Below, piece by piece: positions 7,301 through 14,395 of a stretch of 14,395 nt of DNA. The notes beneath the pieces are model-generated. The model was not told where the DNA came from and made no database searches. It worked only from the letters and a program-made list of their open reading frames with translations. The stretch is from Rhynchonema sp. JSB1_4 (lineage: Eukaryota; Nematoda; Chromadorea; Monhysterida; Xyalidae). The stretch lies in assembly GCA_030248065.1 (NCBI GenBank), contig JASAMV010005852.1, positions 1-14,395 of the forward strand, written 5' to 3'. Each line of letters opens with the position of its first letter. The stretch's first letter is position 1. A program made the position numbers and the translations under genes.

Positions 7301-10300
7301 GGCTGCCATGCCAGTAATTTTGACTTTGTTTTGTGAATTCCACACAAAGTACACTGCACACACGGTATAAACCAGGCACACATACACAGAAATTTACCAA
7401 CAAACTAACAGCAGCGTCCAGTGGCAGTGCATTGTATCGATTGCTGTTATACTGCACTCGCTTCCAAAAGCATTCTGTTTCACGCACCCACCTAAATAAT
7501 AAAAGCATCGTTTGCACTCGTCTCTTCCCTCGCTGCGCATAGGCTTGGGACGTATACAATACCTCGGTAACAAAGTGATTTCAGCTCCTGGCGCTGTTCC
7601 GTCGGACCAATCAAATCTCAACGTTCGTTAAAAAATTATCCGCTTTTTGCAGCAGTGTTTTGTTTGGGGGGGGGCACGATTGCTGCTGAATCAAAACAAG
7701 TGTTACAGCAGCTTGGGTTGTGCCGTATTTCATCAAAGACCATTGAACGGTCCATCCCACTTTGATCTTGGTGGGCGAATTCGGACCATAGGACGCCGTT
7801 CAGTAGTAATAAGATAATTATTAGTCTCACAAAAACATGGCCACACGCAGGGAAAATGGTGAACTCAGACAACGCAAGCATAGGCATGCATAGGCCCCTC
7901 CAGAGCCAAATCTCCAGGTCCTAGGAACAATCCTGGCTTTCAAACTTGATTCGGGATGGTCCCGCCACATGAAACTTACTGTTTCTTCAACTGAGAATTC
8001 CGATCCCCAAATTGAAACATCACCGCATACATGTACAGGTGGCGCAGCACATTCGCGACACGGCCATATGTGGCAAAGCGGCGGCGTTGGAAATGGAGAA
8101 GAACGGCACACAAACAGATCTGTGGTCATTCTCGAGCTCCTTGCTCTTCACCGTCAGCGTAGTTACGACCATTGGTGCGTTCGGGACGATTCATTGACTC
8201 TTACATGTCTTTTTAAAGGTGCTGGTTAACAACCCTTCGACCGCGCTTGATCTTGGGGGTAGTATATTTTAACAAAGTTTGGACATCGTGTTACTCGACC
8301 CTAATCTGGCGAACCGATTGGTTGCTTCCTGATGTTTCACGGCCACGTTGAAGTTTGCCCCTGGTGAAAAAGTCCGAAAAAATTTGAAATGCTGCTATGA
8401 CACGAATAGGCTGTTTCAAAGTTTGATACTCCAACATTGTGGCGAAAACCGCAATGCACAATAGCTATTGAAACGTCCGCATTGTTGAATAAAAAAATAA
8501 AAGGTTTCAGAAACCTGGCCATTTTTTGTTAGGATTTTCTACTCGTATAATTTTAAGCATCTGTGGTGAATGAAATAAGTTGTCAATTACAAATAAAAAT
8601 TCTCTAATTATCAAGTTTTTTGTTTGTGCTCCCCAGTTTTCAAAACCCTACACAGCTCACACAATGTTTACCACAACATGCGCAGGGCAGCCATTCCACA
8701 GCGCACACACACACAAAGCTTGCCAGCAGTGAAACATTACTGTGTTGTCGCTACCGGCTGTGTGTTGTCGTTGTGTGTGCGCTGTGGAATGGCTGCCTTG
8801 CGCATGTTGTGGTAAACATTGTGTGAGCTGTGTAGGGTTTTGAAAACTGGGAAGCACAAACAAAAATCTTGATAATTAGAGGATTTTTATTTGTATAATA
8901 ATTGACAATTTATTTCATTCACCACAGATGCTTAAAATTATACGAGTAGAAAATCCTAACAAAAAATGGCCAGGTTTCTGAAACCTTTTATGTTTTTATT
9001 CAACAATGCGGACGTTTCAATAGCTATTGTGCATTGCGGTTTTCGCCACAATGTTGGAGGTTGCTGTCACTCCAGTATCAACCTTTGAAACAGCCTATTC
9101 GTGTCACAGCAGCGTTTCAAATTTTTTCGGTTTTTTTCACCAGGGGCAAACTTCAACGTGGCCGTGAAACATCAGGAAGCAACCAATCGGCTTGCCTGAT
9201 TAGGGTCGAGTAACACGATATCCAAACTTTGTTTATATATACTACCCCTCAAGATCAAGCGCAGTCGAAGGGTTGTTAACCAGCATCTTTAAATGGCTCA
9301 AGACTTACAGTAATAGTGTGTTGGAATACGCAAAGCATGGTCGGTATACTCTAGGTTGGTTATCAGATTGAATAATCGGTAGATTGTCACTTCACTCCTC
9401 ATTGCGTTTTGAGTAATTCGAGATATTCGACCGGCATAAAGGTCGTTCGCTTTTGACTGAGAACATTCGAAATTTGTTTCGATAAATCTGGAAATTTGCT
9501 AAAAAAAAGTTCAAAACAGCACCTTGACCATATGAAGACACGATCGAGGTCGTGACCGACTATCAGGTTTGACAAAGGGCCCAATTTTCAGGTTACGGTC
9601 ACGTGGCGCCCCGGACCGAGCTGGGTCGACTCGTATTGATTGCGTACGCACTGGTGGGCATGCCCCTCATGTTGATGTTCCTCGCAAACATTGGTGACGC
9701 GATGGCTAGATTCTTTCGGATTGCTTACGGTAAAGTTGCGAATGCCGGGATCGGGTAAGCTTTCATTGAAACAAAACTGGCCAGCCGAAACAAGAAGCAC
9801 AACGTACATATACCTATTATAGTGGACCCCTTCATGGGGAAATCTTAATGGAGAGTAATTTCCTGAAAAACGTTTTTGGTTCGTATTTTGCCGCTGACCT
9901 AATTATACTTTGGTTGGGTTGATGACGGTCATCAACGTGCTTCATCAACATCTTGTGAAGCAACAGCCAGCCAGTTGTGCACTGGTTGCTCTGCATTGAC
10001 ACACATGGCTAGCTAACTACATGTATGTATGTGGTGTCACGGATGAGGGTGTATTGGTATAAACATTGAACCATTTTGACGGCAATTCAATGTCAAACCA
10101 AATGGCAGCGAAACGCATATTCCGCCGCCGAATAGTTTCTTCCCATCGCAGCCCGGGGCTGTTGTTTCGTGTGCAATCGTCGTCGCATCAAAGAGTACGC
10201 GATCGGCCAGGCCGAATACATGGAGAAACTGCGCGAACGCGAATTGCGATCGGCGAAGGAACCGAGGAACGCTTGGGATGATGACGATGACGTCAGACAT

Positions 10301-12060
10301 AGGAAGGTGGGAACATGCATGTACTGTACGGGTGGGAACAGTTTTGCAGTTTACCATCTGCTGACAACTGGCATTTTCCGCTCCTGTAAAAAAGTGCTGG
10401 AGGCACATTGGGATTGACGCACTCTGTGGATTGAGGCATAGTGTCACTATGATGGGTCACATTATGACAATTATCGGAAATAATTTTGGGCAGGTAATCA
10501 ATGCAGGTGTTTTAGCTGAACTGTGTGAGAAAAATCAGTGTTCCTTGATTATTCAGGCCAAGCGCGTCGACATCGAGGCCGACGACCGGGACGCGGTGTT
10601 GGATCGAAAGGTGAAAACAAGAAAAAACTATGGAATTAAAAAATTGCAGGCAAATTAAAAACATTTTAAGTTTGAAAAGCATCCAGGTAGTGTTCATACC
10701 GCCCGAGTCGCTGGAGCCGCCGGACGACCAAATCAGTGTGCCGGTGTCGCTGTCCCTGGTGGTGGTCGCTGCGTACATTCTGATCGGCGCCGTGCTGTTC
10801 GCGTCATGGAACCAGTGGTCATGGCTGTCGGGCGCTTATTTCAGGTGATCACGTGACTATTTTATACGCTTCAGCGAATTATTTTTCATGATATTTGGGG
10901 TACTATCACTTTGACCAGCGTGAAATTCTTCATTACATGGGTCAAGGTTGACTATTTTTACGATGGTCGAGTTATAAATGTATGCAAAAGTTTGATGCCC
11001 ATTGTTTCAGCTTCGTCACACTGAGCACAATCGGTAAGTCACAAAAAACAACGTTCAGATGTTGCCGCGGCAAAAATCGATTAATACGCTCAAAAATCAG
11101 TAAAATCAGTATCATTTTTAGGTTTCGGTGACATGGTGCCGGGCTGGGACGAAGTGGGCACGACAGCAGCCAACATCAAACTGGGCATTAGCTCGTTCTA
11201 CATCGTGATGGGCCTGGCCGTGCTCTCAATGTCCTTCAATCTCATGATGGAGGAAATGATCGAAAAACTGAAATTCATCGGAAAACTTATCGGTTTGTGC
11301 TGTTCATTAGTTGATTGGTTTAATGTGTGTATTTCGGTATTGATTTTTCTCACAGCCTGTGGGTACCCAACAGTGGTTTGGGCTTGGCCGTGGCCTGTGC
11401 AAAGTATACGAGCCTAAACCCCTTTCTGTTACATTGCTGCACATTCGTATAAGTGTGCCTGGAATAGGATTGAATGTTGATTGATAAAGTCAAATATCAC
11501 AATGTTATCTTATAGTCACCCTGTTTATCGTGACAATTTGGTGGGACACATCATTTTCACTCATCCCCATAATGAATGTTCCCAATCGAGTGGTGGACAA
11601 TTATGACTTTTAAATGCAGAATTTGTACCCAAACATCATAAGAGAATTTTCACTCACTAAATTCGTTATCAAACTTGTTGATCCGATCCGATCAGAGACC
11701 TGCCTCACGCGAGATATGCAGATGTCACTAATTTTGACCAGCGTAAAAGTTGTGCCCAGACCGATAGATGACTAGTGCCACCAGTGCATAAAATGTGTTT
11801 AAATTTCAACAAATGTATCTCACGTGGTCAAGGCAGACCCGTTTTTATCTTATCTGCTCACGGCCAATTTCGATATCGGTCCATTGGCCTAAGCAAGGTT
11901 TGGTCCCCACAGCAATAAAAACGATACATGCCTATGCATTGCAGGTTTCATTTCCGAAGAGGAGGAGTCGGACGCGACCACTTTGGGCACTTTTGGCGCC
12001 GCGTCCGGCACGGAGGGCGGTGGCATTGACACTAGTGACTTTGCGCAACTCGTTAACTGA
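4210..12060 (+). CDS. Gene 2: two-pore-domain (K2P) potassium channel, complete
   Basis: This is a spliced gene of 11 exons encoding about 451 residues: 4210-4311, 4539-4712, 6325-6453, 8039-8174, 9592-9729, 10152-10306, 10557-10610, 10687-10844, 11011-11033, 11122-11292 and 11945-12060. All junctions are GT-AG and in phase. The product is a subunit of a dimeric leak K+ channel. Seen in order: short cytosolic N-terminus, M1 (about 62-82, ending FREIE), extracellular cap (about 83-155), sequon NGT at 157, P1 filter TIGYG at 179-183, M2 (about 193-215, NIGD), Cys cluster CCFVC at 230-234, charged loop, M3 (about 316-336), P2 filter TIGFG at 355-359, M4 (about 375-398) and an acidic tail. Length and order fit the family. 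The start has a good context (ACAATGG), but see the TATA spacing; Met9 is the alternative. Gene 1, just upstream, is a paralogue. The subfamily is not assigned. Confidence 0.94.
4539..4712 (+). CDS. Gene 2 exon 2: M1
   Basis: After ATTCCAG it encodes a Thr/Ser-rich lead, then HFGLAICVFIYVVGGAWLFR and EIESKK. The GGAWLFREIE end of M1 is typical of K2P channels. It ends AAG|GTCATA in phase 0. Confidence 0.9.
4967..6163. mobile_element. Non-autonomous TTAA-flanked element with long inverted repeats
   Basis: The ends are AGGGCTCGGGACA and TGTCCCGAGCCCT, a perfect 13-nt terminal inverted repeat. Both are flanked by TTAA (4963-4966 and 6164-6167). Recognisable inverted similarity extends about 240 bp from each end (roughly 4967-5205 and 5930-6163), with scattered mismatches. 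The middle (about 5210-5930) has no ORF resembling a transposase. TTAA duplications are characteristic of piggyBac, but these ends do not start with the usual CCC, so the superfamily is tentative. The copy looks old, judged by arm divergence. Confidence 0.82.
6185..6221 (+). repeat. Copy 2 of the TTGACCAGCG hairpin motif
   Basis: TTGACCAGCG at 6185-6194 faces CGCTGGTCGA at 6212-6221, a 10-bp inverted repeat with one mismatch, 20 bp after the TTAA element. Confidence 0.65.
6325..6453 (+). CDS. Gene 2 exon 3: extracellular cap helix
   Basis: Encodes GAIKKRDDLSNFRQELADEL and the following WKQKYAGKYAKPTEVILQ to EYEAK, flanked by CTCAG and GTTAGA, phase 0 at both ends. It is a charged, helical segment between M1 and P1, where K2P channels have the cap. 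It contains no Cys. Confidence 0.85.
6454..8038 (+). other. Gene 2 intron 3
   Basis: This 1,585-bp intron contains the hAT-type element (6694-7211) and a run of 9 G (7666-7674). Nothing gene-like was recognised in 7220-8038. Confidence 0.85.
6694..7211. mobile_element. hAT-type non-autonomous element (MITE)
   Basis: The ends are CAGGGTTGGGCAAAAAA and TTTTTTGCCCAACCCTG, a perfect 17-nt terminal inverted repeat with the CAGGG start typical of hAT. The element is bounded by a perfect 8-bp target-site duplication, GTTGTGTG (6686-6693 and 7212-7219). It is 518 bp with no transposase. Both subterminal zones (about 6702-6790 and 7122-7200) are packed with A-runs and T-runs around ACG or CGT. A nested hairpin lies at about 6800-6846. 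Confidence 0.94.
8039..8174 (+). CDS. Gene 2 exon 4: cap end and P1 pore helix
   Basis: Encodes VAQHIRDTAICGKAAALEME, then KNGTQTDLWSFSSSLLFTV and SVVTTI, ending with the first base of the filter Gly codon (G|GTGCGT, phase 1). It carries a candidate glycosylation sequon (NGT) and the only Cys between M1 and P1. Confidence 0.93.
8175..9591 (+). other. Gene 2 intron 4, inside the P1 filter codon
   Basis: This 1,417-bp intron is split between TI-G and YG of the filter. About three quarters of it is the 1.08-kb fold-back element starting 43 bp after the donor. The remaining 9294-9591 shows nothing recognisable. Confidence 0.9.
8213..9292. mobile_element. 1.08-kb fold-back element with TTAA flanks
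   Basis: The left arm (about 8212-8710) is a near-perfect reverse complement of the right arm (about 8773-9293), with about 60 nt of loop. Differences are few; the clearest is an insertion of about 15 nt in the right arm near 9058. The ends read TTAA-AGGTGCTGGTTAAC and GTTAACCAGCATCT-TTAA, which suggests a TTAA target duplication at 8213-8216 and 9289-9292. The same peptide (MFVLPSFQNPTQL) is readable on both strands, as expected of a palindrome. There is no transposase. It may belong with the TTAA element of intron 2, which also starts TTAAAGG. Confidence 0.88.
9592..9729 (+). CDS. Gene 2 exon 5: P1 filter end and M2
   Basis: After TTTTCAG it encodes GYGHVAPRTELGRLVLIAYA, then LVGMPLMLMFLANIGDAMAR and FFRIAY. 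It is phase 1 at both ends (donor GTAAAG). It covers the region that gene 1 divides at ALVG. Confidence 0.96.
9730..10151 (+). other. Gene 2 intron 5
   Basis: This 422-bp intron contains a short ATGT microsatellite near 10021. Its acceptor CATCGCAG is modest. No gene or element was recognised. Confidence 0.8.
10152..10306 (+). CDS. Gene 2 exon 6: Cys cluster and cytosolic loop
   Basis: Encodes RGCCFVCNRRRIKEYAIGQA, then EYMEKLRERELRSAKEPRNA and WDDDDDVRHRK. The donor is AAG|GTGGGA, phase 0. It is contiguous where gene 1 has an extra intron. Confidence 0.9.
10557..10610 (+). CDS. Gene 2 exon 7: short loop exon
   Basis: A 54-nt exon between ATTCAG and GTGAAA, encoding AKRVDIEADDRDAVLDRK. It takes the place of the Lys-Asp repeat of gene 1. 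Its length is a multiple of three and phase 0 at both ends, so it could be skipped without a frameshift. Confidence 0.8.
10687..10844 (+). CDS. Gene 2 exon 8: M3 and P2 helix
   Basis: Encodes VVFIPPESLEPPDDQISVPV, M3 and WNQWSWLSGAYF. The donor is CAG|GTGATC, phase 2. The upstream reading is supported by the VF(I/V)PPE match to gene 1. Confidence 0.93.
10911..10944 (+). repeat. Copy 3 of the TTGACCAGCG motif
   Basis: TTGACCAGCG at 10911-10920 lies in intron 8. Only a short inverted partner (GGTCAA) follows, near 10939-10944. Confidence 0.6.
11011..11033 (+). CDS. Gene 2 exon 9: 23-nt microexon of the P2 filter
   Basis: Between TTGTTTCAG and GTAAGT, 23 nt encode FVTLSTI plus shared Ser and Gly codons, which restores the frame from phase 2 to phase 1. 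The residues match FSLITLSTIG in gene 1, where they lie in a larger exon. Confidence 0.92.
11122..11292 (+). CDS. Gene 2 exon 10: P2 filter and M4
   Basis: Encodes GFGDMVPGWDEVGTTAANIK, then M4 with LAVLSMSFNLMMEEMIEK. It is 171 nt, the same as gene 1. The acceptor is TTTTTAG and the donor is TCG|GTTTGT. Confidence 0.96.
11293..11944 (+). other. Gene 2 intron 10
   Basis: This 652-bp intron holds copy 4 of the TTTGACCAGCG motif. No other element was recognised. Confidence 0.8.
11734..11743 (+). repeat. Copy 4 of the TTGACCAGCG motif
   Basis: TTGACCAGCG followed by TAAAAGTT matches the left arm of copy 1. No clear inverted partner is present. Confidence 0.55.
11945..12060 (+). CDS. Gene 2 exon 11: C-terminal tail and stop
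   Basis: After ATTGCAG it encodes FISEEEESDATTLGTFGAAS, then GTEGGGIDTSDFAQLVN and TGA at 12058-12060. The tail is short and acidic, then Gly-rich. Confidence 0.9.
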
Positions 12061-12413
12061 CCCAAGAATTGATCGAAATTTTTTCTTTGCTTGTTTTTGC
12101 ATGTTTAGAGCTATATACATGTAGATATACCTACCATACATGCATTAGTTTACCGAGTGCAATTTGATTCCTGGGTTTGTGTGCCAGATTTTTATCTTTC
12201 TAAAGTATATAAGGTATTCTGTATATTCACCAGCTTCGGTATATTCCCCAATAGCCTGACTTTATTTTTCAGCTTCTGTTTTCTTATTTTCACTCCTGAT
12301 TTTCATCGACCGCTATGTGTACTGTATGCTTTGTATAGTATATATCCAACAACACGCGTTTATAACGCCTCAAAAGCATCTTGATAGAAAGTGCACTCTA
12401 TACTGGACTACAA

Positions 12414-12419
12414 AATAAA
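12414..12419 (+). terminator. Candidate polyadenylation signal of gene 2
   Basis: AATAAA lies 354 nt after the stop and is followed by a T/GT-rich stretch (12421-12440), a plausible 3' end. Confidence 0.6.
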
Positions 12420-14395
12420 CAGTTTGTGCACTTATTTTCAGCAGCGTATCCCGAGCTTCAAGCGTGACTGAGCCGAATGTTTTTTTTATACAAATTGTTG
12501 GTTCATGCAATTTTTGGGTGTATAAACAGCTTACGCGCTGGTTTCAAATTGCAAACTGTGTGGACCCTTTTTCCGCATAAACCAGCCCAAAAAATGAAAA
12601 ATTTGTGCACAAGGTGCGAGTTTATCATATACCTGGTACTTGGTACTCAAAAAACGGTGCCACCAAAATGGTACAGAGTAGAGAACGCGGGATGGAATTT
12701 CAGTCTTTCGTCTGAATGCCAGCCGCAACCGCTTTTAGTCGTGCATCTCAGTTTTTTTACAAGGAAATAGATATTTTTGAGTTACATAGTAAGAGAGAGC
12801 TTAAAAATTTTTTGCCGCAGCAGTAGCTTATGTGCACATTTTCCTTGGTGTCCGAACTAGTCTTGATAATCAGGAACTGCGGATTTCTGCAAGCTGGCTT
12901 TGACGCGCTATGACTAGTGCGTGTGTGATGTATTGCTTGGTGATATCGCTGTACAGCGGAAAAAGGGTGCGCTTGTATGAGTACAGAGTCAAAACATTCA
13001 GCAAACCAGGAAAAAGTTGCGTTCCAGTTCCATCTTAACCCGTTTTGGCACAAGAACCTGAAATAAAGTGCCTGTTTGAACTTGTTACCACTACTTCGTA
13101 CAATCACAGAACCAACGCGGTGTGGGTCTCAGCTGTTGGCGCCAGTTATTTGTAGAGTTCCACGATTGTAACTTTTTTGCTTGCCCTTTATTCTTCGGCG
13201 CTGGCACCAACCTTTTTTCACGTGAGACCTCCCTTGACACTTTCGTGATTGCATTCGTCCATGCGTATGTACAAAATAATGTTATAATCGTCACATCTGC
13301 GTGAAAACTTTGCACAATATTAGACGATTTCGGGGGTTGATTTTATTTAACTTAGCCCGAAAACTCGACCATCCTAGGCTTTGCAGCAGCTTAATGTGAC
13401 GAAAATCCGATTACACGCACATGGCCAGAGACAGCTCACGCACTCTCGCACATCATTATTTTTGGATTGAACAGGTCTTTAGCCGGAAAGCGAATGCGCT
13501 CCGCATTTTTTTAACTGCTCCAACCTGTTTTCCGTGTGAGCCCCCGGAGGTCTTGGTGGAAAATCTCCATTTTTTGTTTCAAACATTTTGTCCAACTGGA
13601 GCCATTTTATTCGCGTTAGCAGCTGCGGGAAAGGTCTCTGGTCGAATTTTATCAGAATATAACCAAAGTTACCAGTTTTTTTTTGCCATCATAGCGGCCA
13701 TTTTTATCAGAGCCGTTCGGTGCTGCGCTCAACAAACATTTTGAAAGCGATGAGTTTATAACACTAACCAATGCCCTTATGAACAATGGGTATCCCGCCT
13801 CCTCCTTCTGAATCGGAAAGGCTTCCGAATAAGGCAGTCGGAGGGCTCTGTTTTGGAGGGTGGAAGGGCGATTGGAACACTCCGGTCAAATAATACATAC
13901 GGTACAGTACGTTTATTGAGGACTGGCGTTGTGTTATATATGGAAATGACTTTCAGTTATTCCCTTGAATTGAACTTATCGTACAGTACATCCGATGCGA
14001 GTCAAGTTATGACGGAAATTATAGCTTGAGTTTGCTCGTTTTTGCCCTAATAACGCCAGTACTATACCGACGGTACATAAAAAGTTCATCGCTTCGCAAC
14101 TTCAGGATGTGCTTCTCATTCCATTCGTTCTTATCCATTTCTTTCGCTTTTTGCCGCTGTATTTGTTTGTGTACATCAGTAATAGCGCAGTTAGAGTGCG
14201 CTTTTAGCCACTCTGCTTGGTGAAAGACAATGTTACCGCGTAATACCAGCAAGAATTCCACGTTTTGCATCCCCAAAACCACCTGTATACATTATGATGT
14301 GCATAACGTATAGCATTCTGTTTGTCAAAGCCCAGTTTGCGCACCGCCAGATAAACCCGCTCCCTTCATAACATAGAACCTGTATTTTTTCGGTG
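12420..14395. other. Region without a supported gene
   Basis: I looked for exons, transposon ends and RNA genes on both strands. There are only unremarkable ORFs, for example 13421-13744 (+), 12757-13107 (-) and 14019-14282 (-), none with a domain I recognise. An 11-bp inverted repeat with one mismatch lies at 13135-13145 and 13201-13211. It is probably intergenic. Confidence 0.5.

Noticed and set aside
7236..7559. 107-codon minus-strand ORF in gene 2 intron 3
   Set aside because: No recognisable domain, odd composition, and a location inside an intron on the antisense strand.
8620..8863. ORFs on both strands giving the same peptide (MFVLPSFQNPTQL...)
   Set aside because: They are the same arm of the palindrome read twice. 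There is no domain, and the sequence is His/Thr rich from CA repeats. It is not a gene.
13421..13744. 107-codon plus-strand ORF downstream of gene 2
   Set aside because: A hydrophobic stretch is present but there is no family resemblance, and no flanking splice or start evidence separates it from chance.
14019..14282. 87-codon minus-strand ORF at the window end
   Set aside because: Composition is plausible for coding, but no motif, homologue or splice pattern was recognised. It cannot be called as a gene from sequence alone.

Overview
The window reads as invertebrate animal nuclear DNA. It holds spliced genes with GT-AG introns of about 80 to 1,600 bases, much non-coding DNA, and several small non-autonomous DNA transposons. 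No bacterial gene organisation is visible. The genus cannot be fixed. The M4 segment (FNLMMEEM) recalls the nematode-type TWK branch of two-pore channels. The 3' splice sites are too varied for a Caenorhabditis-like nematode, which would show a strict TTTTCAG.

The coding content is two head-to-tail two-pore-domain potassium (K2P) channel genes on the + strand. Gene 1 (to 2793) enters the window already in or just before its first pore. Its M1 and extracellular cap lie upstream. Eight exons run from the first pore to a stop at 2791-2793. Gene 2 (4210-12060) appears complete: 11 exons, about 451 residues, with a TATA box just upstream and a polyadenylation signal at 12414. Both proteins have canonical filters (TIGYG in P1, TIGFG in P2), a near-identical M2, a Cys-rich stretch after M2, and a penultimate exon of exactly 171 nt. 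They probably arose by tandem duplication. Each forms one subunit of a dimeric leak K+ channel, and two similar neighbours could homo- or heterodimerise.

The two genes differ in intron layout. Gene 2 splits the first-pore filter glycine codon and has a 23-nt microexon at the second-pore filter. Gene 1 lacks both of those introns and has two others. Gene 1 also carries a long Lys-Asp repeat in the M2-M3 cytosolic loop that gene 2 lacks.

Three consecutive introns of gene 2 each carry one inverted-repeat element: a 1.2-kb element flanked by TTAA in intron 2, a 518-bp hAT-type element with a perfect 8-bp target duplication in intron 3, and a 1.08-kb near-perfect fold-back flanked by TTAA in intron 4. 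A fourth small inverted-repeat element lies just after the gene 1 stop. A short motif, TTTGACCAGCGTRAA, recurs in four introns, always on the sense strand. I see no supported gene in 12061-14395.
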